Source: Gammaproteobacteria bacterium
GTDB taxonomy: Bacteria; Pseudomonadota; Gammaproteobacteria; UBA4575
Assembly (NCBI GenBank): GCA_027297825.1
Contig: JAPUHH010000127.1
Location: 1-16,134, forward strand
DNA: 16,134 nt
Direction: 5' to 3'
In this document: piece after piece, positions 1 through 7,150 of the stretch
Layout of the letters: every line of letters begins with the position of its first letter
How positions within the stretch are numbered: position 1 is the stretch's first letter
Position numbers and translations under genes: made by a program
Notes under the pieces: model-generated
The model's database searches: none
What the model saw: the letters and a program-made list of their open reading frames with translations, nothing else
Told to the model about the DNA's origin: nothing

Positions 1-1
1 C

Positions 2-325
2 GATCTCGTTGCAGTAAATGCCGATGTTTCCATTAAGCGTCTTAAGGGTGATTCGCGACCTATCAATAAACTAAAAGATAGGCTTACTATGCTATCTAGT
101 CTGCAGAGTGTGGATTGGCTGGTTGCTTTTGATCAGGACACGCCGGCTGATCTCATCACTGCTGCATTGCCTGATGTTCTAGTAAAGGGCGGGGACTATG
201 ATGCGGATGAAGTTGCAGGAGGTGATGCAGTCTGTGCTAATGGTGGTGAGGTTAAGGTCTTGGATTATGTGCAATCCTATTCCACTTCCGAGCTAATTCA
301 TAAGATTAAAAATACAGCAAACTAA
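2..325 (+). CDS. hldE: HldE, ADP-heptose synthase, C-terminal part (5' truncated by window edge)
   Basis: The open frame runs in from the window edge and ends at TAA 323-325. The roughly 107 visible residues match the end of the nucleotidyltransferase domain of HldE (RfaE), which transfers a nucleotide to heptose-1-phosphate to give ADP-heptose, the donor for LPS core heptosyltransferases in the cytoplasm. Recognisable blocks are VNADVSIKRLKG, LPDVLVKGGDYDADEVAGG and the closing YSTSELIHKI, all typical of this domain. Whether the protein is the bifunctional kinase-transferase HldE or a stand-alone HldC cannot be seen, because the N-terminal part lies outside the window. The ATG at 89 is internal and is not the start. 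The product feeds the heptosyltransferases at 4059 and 9685. The gene is convergent with the kinase at 390-1280. Confidence 0.93.
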   Translation, partial: DLVAVNADVSIKRLKGDSRPINKLKDRLTMLSSLQSVDWLVAFDQDTPADLITAALPDVLVKGGDYDADEVAGGDAVCANGGEVKVLDYVQSYSTSELIHKIKNTAN

Positions 326-389
326 TTTTTGCAAAAAAGTGTCTTAAGATTGTTAATGTGTATTAGCGCCCTGCATATCAAAGTAAAAT

Positions 390-1280
390 CTATAATCTTC
401 TCTTGAGTGGTTTAAACCACTTACTTATATTGAAGCCGCCACGCATCCAGAATCTAAGCACCAAGCCCCATGTTTTTGAGTACTTGTTTTGCAAATAGAA
501 TTTAAGCATTGCATGTTGGTCATAGTTGCCAAGTGTACAACGGCGAAAACAACGGATATCAAAAAATCTTTTTAAAATTTTACCAAGCGGCATTGCAATA
601 CTAAATTTATCGAGATCGATAATAAAAATTTTTGCTTGATCAATATCTTCACTTGTTATTGATTTGAAGTCCTGATTTGGTATTGAGATCAAAAAATTTC
701 CTGGATGTGGGTCACCTTGCCTAAAGCCAGCATCATGTATATTACGAATAATCGTCGTAATTTTCTCGGCTAGTTGAGAGAACATCCTGCTTTGGCTTGC
801 CTGATTTAGAGTGAATAATTGTTGAGAGAGGCTGTGAATTGAGTACTCTGCATGGATTTTTTCGTATAAGTAGTAGCTTTTCTTAATTAAATAATTATCT
901 GTTTCAGTCCAATATGCAATTGGAGTTGCACATGAGATGCCGTTGGTTTTGAGAAGAAAAGCACCTAAAAAGGCGCGATAATTATAGTCACTAAAAAAAG
1001 TGGAGAGGTGTAAATTCAGTTTTCTGAGTAATTTATGTTGATCGCTTATTCTGGAGACTTTTAATATGACTTCAGTATTAAGAAGTGGATGTTGAAATGA
1101 GTATAATTTATTTCTTTTCCTGGTGTGACATTCAAGCCTATAGCCTTGATTTTCATAAATATTGAAATCTTTGTGTGTTATCCAGTTAACAAGTTCGTTA
1201 GTGTGCGTTATGTCTGGAGATAGCGCATAGACACCCTTGCTGTCATCGGAGAACCGAATTGCCTGTTTCTTTACTTTCAT
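390..1280 (-). CDS. LPS kinase family protein (InaA/WaaP-like, Kdo/heptose kinase fold)
   Basis: This 296-residue protein carries the signature of the lipopolysaccharide kinase family, cytoplasmic enzymes that phosphorylate core sugars from ATP. Visible motifs are a VILK block with the likely ATP-binding Lys74, the catalytic loop QGDPHPGN at 188-195 with Asp190 as the expected base and Asn195, and the metal-binding IDLDKF at 221-226, equivalent to DFG of protein kinases. The C-terminus is basic and aromatic, which may help membrane contact. It is more divergent than the KdkA at 5143, so the acceptor (heptose or another core sugar) is not predictable. The ATG at 1280 has no Shine-Dalgarno sequence. 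The gene is divergent from the GT2 gene, with 56 bases between them, and convergent with hldE. Family assignment is fairly sure; substrate is inference. Confidence 0.8.
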   Translation of the reverse strand: MKVKKQAIRFSDDSKGVYALSPDITHTNELVNWITHKDFNIYENQGYRLECHTRKRNKLYSFQHPLLNTEVILKVSRISDQHKLLRKLNLHLSTFFSDYNYRAFLGAFLLKTNGISCATPIAYWTETDNYLIKKSYYLYEKIHAEYSIHSLSQQLFTLNQASQSRMFSQLAEKITTIIRNIHDAGFRQGDPHPGNFLISIPNQDFKSITSEDIDQAKIFIIDLDKFSIAMPLGKILKRFFDIRCFRRCTLGNYDQHAMLKFYLQNKYSKTWGLVLRFWMRGGFNISKWFKPLKRRL

Positions 1281-1336
1281 GTGATTCTATTTTTTGCTTA
1301 TATTACGACATTAATAAAATGTGAATATATTTTAGA

Positions 1337-2260
1337 GTGGCTGGAAAACATCAATTGAATTTTACTGTAATTATACCCAGTTATAATTATGCGCAATTTA
1401 TTGAGATGGCGATCCGCTCAGTCATTAATCAGGCGTATAAAGCCCGTGAGATTATAGTTATTGATGATGGTTCAACAGATGATACCAGAGCCGTAATAAA
1501 AACTTTGCAGGATAAATCTACTGGACACAATATTTGTTATTATTGCCAAGAGAATAGAGGGGTGTCTGCTGCTCGAAATCTTGGTTATCAAAAGTCTTTA
1601 GGAGCCTATGTGATGTTTCTGGATGCTGATGACAAGCTACTTCCTAATGCGTTTGAGCATTTTAATTTAGCGATAAGTAGCAATAAAGAAGCTGAGATGA
1701 TCTTTGGTGGTTATCGCGCAATTAGCTATAGCGGTAAGGTGCGTAATCGACAGCCGGAAAAATTAGCTTTAAATCGATTGCATAATGCGGCTAAACTTTT
1801 TGGTGGTGACATGGTGGGTCTAAGGCCTAGTTCGACAATTCTGAAGCGTAGCGTGATGGAGGAATTAAAATTCTCTGAGAAGGTACATGTAGATGAGGAC
1901 ACAATGTTTTTCAGTCATGTATTTGCAAATTATAATTGCGTTTCCATACCAGAAATATTGGTTGAGATGCTGCAACATAGTGGAAGTTTGCGGGAAAATT
2001 ATCAGCGTATTGTAGAAACGGGGGTGCAAGGCGTTGATGAGCTGTTCGATTCTTTACCAGATTTACCAGATCTTAATGCTTTAAAACAGCATGTGTTGTT
2101 GAAGCGATACTTAAAAATTGGTAGGAAAGCTTGTATTTGCCATGAATATAAGGTCGCGGTGCAAAACTACGTGCAGGCGTTTAGGTTAAAACCAAGCTCT
2201 ATTTTTAGCTGGAAGCATTTTCCTAGACTGATTAAAAGTTTGATATTGCAAGCTTTATAA
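1337..2260 (+). CDS. Family 2 glycosyltransferase (GT-A fold)
   Basis: A 307-residue GT2 glycosyltransferase that should transfer a sugar from a nucleotide-sugar donor onto a surface glycan, probably the LPS core or O-antigen given the neighbours. The N-terminal Rossmann-like half is clear: VIIPSYNYAQFI at 11-22, the nucleotide-binding IDDGSTDDT at 42-50, the NRGVSAARN segment at 73-81 and the metal-binding DADD at 96-99. The C-terminal third is helical and has no clear motif. The start is GTG at 1337, because TGA at 1322-1324 closes the frame just upstream and the next in-frame ATG would cut into the fold. No Shine-Dalgarno sequence is visible. Nineteen bases separate it from the kinase-fold gene downstream, so the two are probably co-transcribed. 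Donor and acceptor are unknown. Confidence 0.88.
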   Translation: MAGKHQLNFTVIIPSYNYAQFIEMAIRSVINQAYKAREIIVIDDGSTDDTRAVIKTLQDKSTGHNICYYCQENRGVSAARNLGYQKSLGAYVMFLDADDKLLPNAFEHFNLAISSNKEAEMIFGGYRAISYSGKVRNRQPEKLALNRLHNAAKLFGGDMVGLRPSSTILKRSVMEELKFSEKVHVDEDTMFFSHVFANYNCVSIPEILVEMLQHSGSLRENYQRIVETGVQGVDELFDSLPDLPDLNALKQHVLLKRYLKIGRKACICHEYKVAVQNYVQAFRLKPSSIFSWKHFPRLIKSLILQAL

Positions 2261-2279
2261 GAGTTCTGCGGTATATAGG

Positions 2280-2942
2280 ATGGATGCACTACACAAACAG
2301 CACGTTGCAGAATTGCAGCAGTCACTTACATTGCCAGAAGATATAGAGATTACAGAATTTATAGGTAAAGGTGGTCGCGCGTATGTTTATAGAGCGCGGC
2401 TGGGACATGAGAGAGTCATTGTGAAAGTATATCGAAAGGCGGTAGTGCAGAAATATCTGGATAAGTACAAAGTAGATATTGCTGAATATGAATATCAAAG
2501 AAATTTAGCGCTCTATGAGATACCCGAGATTAAAATTTATATTGCCAAACCTTATCGAGTGTACGCATTGTCCGGTGAGTATTCGCATTCTATTATTCAA
2601 GAGTGCGTAACAGGCAAGACCTTGAAAGAGTTAATTGCTGAACTAGGTTATTTGCCAAGTGAAATACTAGCGGCAGGGTATAAAATTGTTCAACAAGCAA
2701 AAGCGCATGGAATACATGATTTAGATATTAGTGTTGGCAATATCATTGTGAATCAGCATGAAGAGAAATGGAGGCCTAAACTGTATGATTTTAATCTTAT
2801 GTCTCAATATTTATTCCCTCCAAATCCAATTATGGGATTAGCTATAAAGTTAGGCATACGCAGCAAATCTCATCGAGACTATCGAAGTCTTAGAAATTGG
2901 GAAAGACGTGGTAAAAATAAAACATGGGTCGGTAAGAACTAA
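2280..2942 (+). CDS. Small protein-kinase-fold protein, possible LPS core kinase
   Basis: A 220-residue protein with a compact kinase fold. It has a glycine-rich loop IGKGGRAYVY at 28-37, a VIVK block with Lys49, a catalytic-loop equivalent HDLDISVGN at 146-154 in which Asp149 and Asn154 have the canonical spacing, and YDFN at 169-172 as the DFG equivalent. The tail after about residue 180 is short and basic, so most of the usual C-lobe helices are missing. It resembles bacterial Ser/Thr-kinase-like or YrbL/LPS-kinase-like proteins more than a classical signalling kinase. It follows the GT2 gene and its stop lies four bases before the ATG of the membrane protein, so these three genes probably form one operon. 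Sugar or lipid phosphorylation in envelope synthesis is an inference from context; a protein substrate is possible. Confidence 0.72.
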   Translation: MDALHKQHVAELQQSLTLPEDIEITEFIGKGGRAYVYRARLGHERVIVKVYRKAVVQKYLDKYKVDIAEYEYQRNLALYEIPEIKIYIAKPYRVYALSGEYSHSIIQECVTGKTLKELIAELGYLPSEILAAGYKIVQQAKAHGIHDLDISVGNIIVNQHEEKWRPKLYDFNLMSQYLFPPNPIMGLAIKLGIRSKSHRDYRSLRNWERRGKNKTWVGKN

Positions 2943-2946
2943 GCAT

Positions 2947-3636
2947 ATGAATAAAGAAATATCCAAACTAATATGGCTTGTGATCCCAATTATTGTGGCG
3001 GTTTTGCCTTATATCGCGCGTATGATTAGCCTTAATACAGATGGTTACATGTATGGTGAGTTAGGGGTTATAGAAAATCTAACGGTTATTTTTCTATTCG
3101 TGGCCATTATTGCTAATGTTTTATTCCTGCTTTCTGAGAATAACTCAAATATTGGTGGCGTGCGGGTTTGGATGATGTTGTTTTTATTGGGTAGTTTTTA
3201 TTACGCAGGTGAAGAGATTAGTTGGGGGCAGCACTTTATTGGATGGGGTACGCCAGAGCAGTGGTTATCGGTGAATGATCAGCAAGAAACAAATCTACAT
3301 AATATAAGCCCGTTATTTGATCAAATTCCTCGTGCTTTACTATCGATTGCGGCATTAGTGGGTGGGGTATTCGTGCCTCTATATAGGAAATTCAAGCATC
3401 ATATCCCTGATGCGAGCTCAATCTATGATTGGATCTGGCCAACGTATGTATGCTTGCCTGCTGGATTGCTTGCGCTGTTAGTAAGCTGGCACGAAAAAGT
3501 TTATAGAGGCTTAGGCGTTGAAATGCCCAGCGTGTTAAATATTCGTGCCGGCGAAACCAAGGAGTGTTTGCTGGCGTTATTTATGATGATGTATGCATTG
3601 TCTATCTGGTACAGAAATCGAAATTTAAAAAATTAG
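2947..3636 (+). CDS. Six-helix inner-membrane protein with conserved GEEISWGQ motif, unknown function
   Basis: A 229-residue integral membrane protein. Hydrophobic segments lie near residues 7-26, 42-62, 73-87, 130-146, 163-181 and 206-221. Between helices three and four is a very polar, probably conserved stretch: AGEEISWGQHF at 87-97, WGTPEQW near 100-106 and ETNLHN at 114-119. Acidic, histidine and tryptophan residues clustered at a membrane boundary suggest an active or binding site. I recall similar hypothetical proteins with an EEISWGQ and a NLHN motif but know no assigned function. The start is taken as ATG 2947, four bases after the kinase stop. An upstream GTG at 2908 would overlap the kinase by 35 bases and add an unlikely basic extension. 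It ends 9 bases before the convergent DUF6165 gene. Confidence 0.75.
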   Translation: MNKEISKLIWLVIPIIVAVLPYIARMISLNTDGYMYGELGVIENLTVIFLFVAIIANVLFLLSENNSNIGGVRVWMMLFLLGSFYYAGEEISWGQHFIGWGTPEQWLSVNDQQETNLHNISPLFDQIPRALLSIAALVGGVFVPLYRKFKHHIPDASSIYDWIWPTYVCLPAGLLALLVSWHEKVYRGLGVEMPSVLNIRAGETKECLLALFMMMYALSIWYRNRNLKN

Positions 3637-3645
3637 CAAATCTTT

Positions 3646-4035
3646 TTAGTATTCAGCATAAGACTTTTCTTCGATTATACTTGACCCTAGTTGCTGGTTA
3701 ATTTTTCTTTTTGTTGCTGCGCGTTTATCATTCTGTATGTATACAGACCGTGCTAATTCTATAAATTCTGAATCAAACTCTTTGCTTGATTCTTTGATGC
3801 GAATTTTGTCTTCAATATCCCACAGATTTTGATTGTTTTCTTTAAGTTCTAGCTTAAGCAAATGGATATCGTCTTTATTAAATGGAGACCGCTGCCAGAT
3901 TTGGTGTAATTGTTGCAGCTCATTTTCTACATTTGACAATTTATCTTTATTTTTTATTTGTGTAGATTTTATTTCCAAGATGGTGATTTTATCTAGTAAT
4001 TCACCAGGTGAGATCGGTATGTTTATGTTATCCAT
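3646..4035 (-). CDS. DUF6165 family protein
   Basis: A 129-residue soluble, strongly charged and largely helical protein. The N-terminal ISPGELLDKITILEIK at residues 8-23 and the C-terminal YIQNDKRAATKRKIN segment at 99-113 are the hallmarks I associate with DUF6165, small proteins often found inside LPS and polysaccharide loci. The middle is rich in Glu, Gln, Lys and Leu in heptad-like spacing, compatible with a coiled coil. No catalytic motif is visible and the biochemical role is unknown. It lies 23 bases upstream of the heptosyltransferase gene on the opposite side of that gene's stop, so it would be transcribed after it: opsX ends at 4059 and this ATG is at 4035, which suggests a two-gene opsX-DUF6165 operon. 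Family call good; function not assigned. Confidence 0.72.
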   Translation of the reverse strand: MDNINIPISPGELLDKITILEIKSTQIKNKDKLSNVENELQQLHQIWQRSPFNKDDIHLLKLELKENNQNLWDIEDKIRIKESSKEFDSEFIELARSVYIQNDKRAATKRKINQQLGSSIIEEKSYAEY

Positions 4036-4058
4036 TATCTAAATTCGTATTTTGAGTA

Positions 4059-5099
4059 TTATTGGTTACACGCGAGTACGTCTAATTGTGAAGTCACATC
4101 ATTTACACTGATTAAATTCATTGCGCCTTCATATTCTAACTTTGTTCCCCATTTCAATGCACTAGAGGATTTGTTTTTAAACATATGCGCGGCTTCATCA
4201 TACTTATCCACACAGTATTGTTGACTTAAGTACGGGCCACTCCGCTTTGGATTGCTGGCTGCATAGAGCCCGATGACGGGGATGCCAAGTCCGGTGGCCA
4301 TATGTGCTGGGCCTGAGTCGGGTGAAATCAGCGCATCTGCACGTTGTAACAAGGCGAGAAATTTTTTCAAGGTATCTTTGCCTATTAGGTTCAAAGCCTT
4401 GGCCTGCATATGTTGTTCAATATCAACTCCAATCTGTCTCTCTTTTACAGATGGGCCTCCGCATAGGATGACTTGTGCATTGAGTGATTGGATTGCGTAG
4501 TCTGCCACGGCTGCATAGCGTTCTGTAGACCAATTTCTGAGAGAATGGCTTGAGCATGGGCTTATGATTAAGTTGAAGCGATTGCTGACTGAATGTTGTT
4601 GAGCGAATTCATGTGCTTCATCGGGAATGTTGTATTCCCAACGCATTTCACGATCATGGATTCCTAAGTGTTCGATGAAGCTGAAAAAACTATCTAGAAC
4701 ATGTTGTTGAGACGCAGAGGCGATGCATTGATCAATAAAAAATGAATGAAAATCTTTGGACCTTGCTTTGTCATAACCTAGCTTTAAAGTCGCAGGAACT
4801 AATGCACTGATAAAATTAGCTCGAAAAGAAACTTGAGCGCAAAGCAACACATCAAATTTTTGATGTTTCATTTTTCTGGCAATATTTCTGTAGCTGCTAA
4901 TAAACTTGGATTTATCAAATTCAATAAATTCAATACCGGGAATATCATTTACGAGATTGGCTTCATTTTTTCCTATAATCCAGGTAAGTTCGGTTTTGGG
5001 CCAGAATTTTTGAATTGTGCGTACAACTGGGATCATATGTGTCACATCCCCAATTGCAGATAAGCGTAAAATACAAATAGACTTTGGTGGGCTATCCAT
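4059..5099 (-). CDS. opsX: ADP-heptose:LPS heptosyltransferase I, OpsX type (GT9)
   Basis: A 346-residue GT9 glycosyltransferase, predicted to add the first L-glycero-D-manno-heptose to Kdo at the inner face of the cytoplasmic membrane. The N-terminal ILRLSAIGDVTHMIPV at 10-25 contains the expected catalytic Asp18. The C-terminal donor site is SPDSGPAHMA at 259-268, followed by GLYAASNPKRSGPY at 277-290. The block ISPCSSHSLRNW at 179-190 and the closing KWGTKLEYEG near 317-325 resemble, from memory, H. influenzae OpsX rather than enterobacterial WaaC. In that species OpsX is the heptosyltransferase I that works on phosphorylated Kdo. Divergent kdkA starts only 43 bases away, which supports the assignment. 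DUF6165 follows 23 bases after the stop. No Shine-Dalgarno sequence precedes the ATG. GT9 membership is certain; the OpsX label is strong inference. Confidence 0.85.
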   Translation of the reverse strand: MDSPPKSICILRLSAIGDVTHMIPVVRTIQKFWPKTELTWIIGKNEANLVNDIPGIEFIEFDKSKFISSYRNIARKMKHQKFDVLLCAQVSFRANFISALVPATLKLGYDKARSKDFHSFFIDQCIASASQQHVLDSFFSFIEHLGIHDREMRWEYNIPDEAHEFAQQHSVSNRFNLIISPCSSHSLRNWSTERYAAVADYAIQSLNAQVILCGGPSVKERQIGVDIEQHMQAKALNLIGKDTLKKFLALLQRADALISPDSGPAHMATGLGIPVIGLYAASNPKRSGPYLSQQYCVDKYDEAAHMFKNKSSSALKWGTKLEYEGAMNLISVNDVTSQLDVLACNQ

Positions 5100-5142
5100 G
5101 TTGAATAAAATGCTTATAAAAACGAAACTGTAAAAGTAGTGT

Positions 5143-5880
5143 ATGAAATCTTTTGAATTTAATTCCTATGGTAACGATATTGTTGCGCATAACAAAACTT
5201 TATTTACGGAATTTTCACTCGATTTATTTAAGCCGGAATGCCTGGTAGCAAACGATGTTTTGCAATATAGGAGGATGCGGGCGCAGGATGTGAACGGAAG
5301 AGGTGGGGTGCATACATTTATTTTTGGTGGGCAAGATTTGGTGCTGCGTCATTATTACCGTGGTGGCATGATCTCTAAATACATTTATGATTCGTATTTA
5401 TGGCAAGGTTTGTATAAATCTAGAGCGATGAATGAGCTGCAGATGTTATCTAAGATGCAGGCCATGAGCTTACCTGTACCAATACCTGTGGCAGCACATA
5501 TTCAAAAAAATGGTTTTTTATATAAAGCAGATATTATCACTCAACTCATTCCTCAAGCTTTGTCATGTAGCACCATACTGATAAGAAACACGATATCTGC
5601 AGAAGTATGGCAAAACATCGGTTCTGTAATCAGACGATTTCATGATAAGGGTTGTAATCATGCGGATTTAAACGCACATAATATTTTGCTTAACGAAAAG
5701 AACTGTGTGTTCTTAGTAGACTTTGATAAATCTCAAATCGAGACAAGGTCAGGTTCATGGAAGCAAAGAAATCTTGTAAGGCTGAAGCGTTCATTGCTAA
5801 AGCTAAAAAACACTGAGGCTAACTTTAATTATTCAGAACAAGACTTTAAGTCTTTGATGCAAGGCTATAATAGCGACTAG
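5143..5880 (+). CDS. kdkA: 3-deoxy-D-manno-octulosonic acid kinase KdkA
   Basis: A 245-residue Kdo kinase, which phosphorylates the 4-position of the lipid A-linked Kdo using ATP at the cytoplasmic side of the inner membrane. Evidence includes GRGGVHTF at 52-59 in the glycine-loop position, LVLRHYYRGG at 66-75 typical of KdkA, the catalytic loop HADLNAHN at 173-180 with Asp175 and Asn180, and VDFDKS at 192-197 as the DFG equivalent. Its length matches the family. It is divergent from opsX and convergent with waaA, overlapping the latter by four bases so that the CTAG at 5877-5880 provides both stop codons. The genes before and after it in the pathway therefore flank it directly. No clear Shine-Dalgarno sequence precedes the ATG. 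Confidence 0.93.
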   Translation: MKSFEFNSYGNDIVAHNKTLFTEFSLDLFKPECLVANDVLQYRRMRAQDVNGRGGVHTFIFGGQDLVLRHYYRGGMISKYIYDSYLWQGLYKSRAMNELQMLSKMQAMSLPVPIPVAAHIQKNGFLYKADIITQLIPQALSCSTILIRNTISAEVWQNIGSVIRRFHDKGCNHADLNAHNILLNEKNCVFLVDFDKSQIETRSGSWKQRNLVRLKRSLLKLKNTEANFNYSEQDFKSLMQGYNSD

Positions 5881-7145
5881 TTGCTGGAGTGTCTTATGAG
5901 TGGTTGTATGTGCTCTAAGTAGTTTTTTAATACTACTGTCTTTTTCTCGACAAAATGCTGCGCATTCATACCATATTGCGTTCTTTCGTGATCATTTTTA
6001 AGTAAGTGGGCTAACTTTAGACTTAGATCATAGTGATCCGTTATTTGAATTACACCATTCGCGTCTAAAAGCTCGTCTACTTCTTGCGCAAAATTTTCTG
6101 TGTGTGGCCCAACTACGACACATTTTCCAAAGCTGGCGGGCTCAAGAACGTTGTGTCCACCGCGTTGAATTAGAGAGCCTCCTACAAAGACTAATGCAGC
6201 TTCGTTGTAATACATACTCAAGTCTCCCAATGTGTCTATAAGATAAATATCGGTTTTATCGGTGATCGGTTCTTTATGACTGCGTACCGCGACACTGAGG
6301 TTGTTGTTTTTAAATTGATTTAGTAACTGCTTGCAACGGTCTGGGTAACGGGGTGCGACTACAAGCAAATAATTTTTCTTTTTTAATATTTCTATATGTT
6401 GCACAAGCTGCATTTCTTCGTCATCATGTGTGGACACCGCTAATAAAAAAGGACGTTTAATTGTCGTGCAGGCAAGACTCTCATTTAGATGCGGGTTAAT
6501 TGCGTATTTTAAATTGCCAATGACATGAATGGAATTTTCATTTGCTCCAATTTTGATAAACCTAGAGCGATCCTCATCCGAACGCGCCAATATTGTAGTT
6601 AGATTCTGTAACGATGATTCAATATCATGTCTAATAAAATGACTAGCTTGTGTTGATTTGGCGGTCAGTCTGCCATTGATGATGGCAATTGGAATATTAT
6701 TCTTTGCAGTTAGAGAAATAAGTGTGGGCCAAATTTCAGTTTCTAAAACCAACACGCAGATGGGGTCTATGCAACTCAAGAAGGCATTTACTGTGATTGA
6801 ATAATCAAGTGGTAAATATACGTGTGAAATATTTTGCTGCTGAATTTTTGGTATTAACTGTGCAGCGGTTGGGGTGTTTGTAGAGATAACAATATTTTTA
6901 TCTGGGTGCTGATTGCATAGCTCCAGTATTAAGGGTTTCGCTGCATTGACTTCTCCTACAGAGGCGCAATGAATTAAAATAGTAGGTGATGATGAAGATG
7001 TATAGTTGAAACCGAGGCGTTGCGAAAAATAGCGCCAGCCACCATCTTTTATAGAGCGATAAAAAATGTAGCCCAGTGCTATCGGGCTCAGTAAGAATAA
7101 TAGTGATTTATAGCGTAGCGACGTACGCTTCGATGATTTTACCAT
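5877..7145 (-). CDS. waaA: Kdo transferase WaaA (KdtA)
   Basis: A 422-residue Kdo transferase (GT30) that transfers Kdo from CMP-Kdo to the lipid IVA precursor. It is anchored to the inner membrane by an N-terminal hydrophobic helix near residues 13-30. Conserved motifs are HCASVGEVNAAKPL at 59-72, where Glu65 is the expected catalytic base, ETEIWPTL at 135-142, INGRLT at 156-161, GNLKY at 210-214, APRYPDR at 264-270 and GGSLIQRGGHNVLEPA at 322-337. Length is normal. It starts 5 bases after the tolC stop and is probably the last gene of the methyltransferase-rhodanese-tolC transcript. With kdkA beside it, a monofunctional enzyme adding one Kdo is likely, as in Haemophilus and Vibrio, but this cannot be read from the sequence. 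Confidence 0.95.
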   Translation of the reverse strand: MVKSSKRTSLRYKSLLFLLSPIALGYIFYRSIKDGGWRYFSQRLGFNYTSSSSPTILIHCASVGEVNAAKPLILELCNQHPDKNIVISTNTPTAAQLIPKIQQQNISHVYLPLDYSITVNAFLSCIDPICVLVLETEIWPTLISLTAKNNIPIAIINGRLTAKSTQASHFIRHDIESSLQNLTTILARSDEDRSRFIKIGANENSIHVIGNLKYAINPHLNESLACTTIKRPFLLAVSTHDDEEMQLVQHIEILKKKNYLLVVAPRYPDRCKQLLNQFKNNNLSVAVRSHKEPITDKTDIYLIDTLGDLSMYYNEAALVFVGGSLIQRGGHNVLEPASFGKCVVVGPHTENFAQEVDELLDANGVIQITDHYDLSLKLAHLLKNDHERTQYGMNAQHFVEKKTVVLKNYLEHIQPLIRHSSN

Positions 7146-7150
7146 GTAGG

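Noticed and set aside
89..325. Complete 78-residue gene starting at ATG 89
   Set aside because: The frame is open to the window edge and the upstream residues match HldE, so this ATG is internal.
326..337. TTTTTGCAAAAA directly after the hldE stop, as a terminator
   Set aside because: Only A/T pairs in the arms and no GC-rich stem, so it is not a convincing intrinsic terminator.
406..421. Perfect 16-base palindrome AGTGGTTTAAACCACT
   Set aside because: It lies inside the 3' coding end of the kinase gene, has no loop, and no T-tract follows on either strand. It could be an operator but nothing else supports this.
2908..2946. GTG start for the membrane protein, overlapping the kinase gene
   Set aside because: The ATG at 2947 directly precedes the first helix and fits the 4-base operon spacing; the extension is out of keeping with a membrane protein start.
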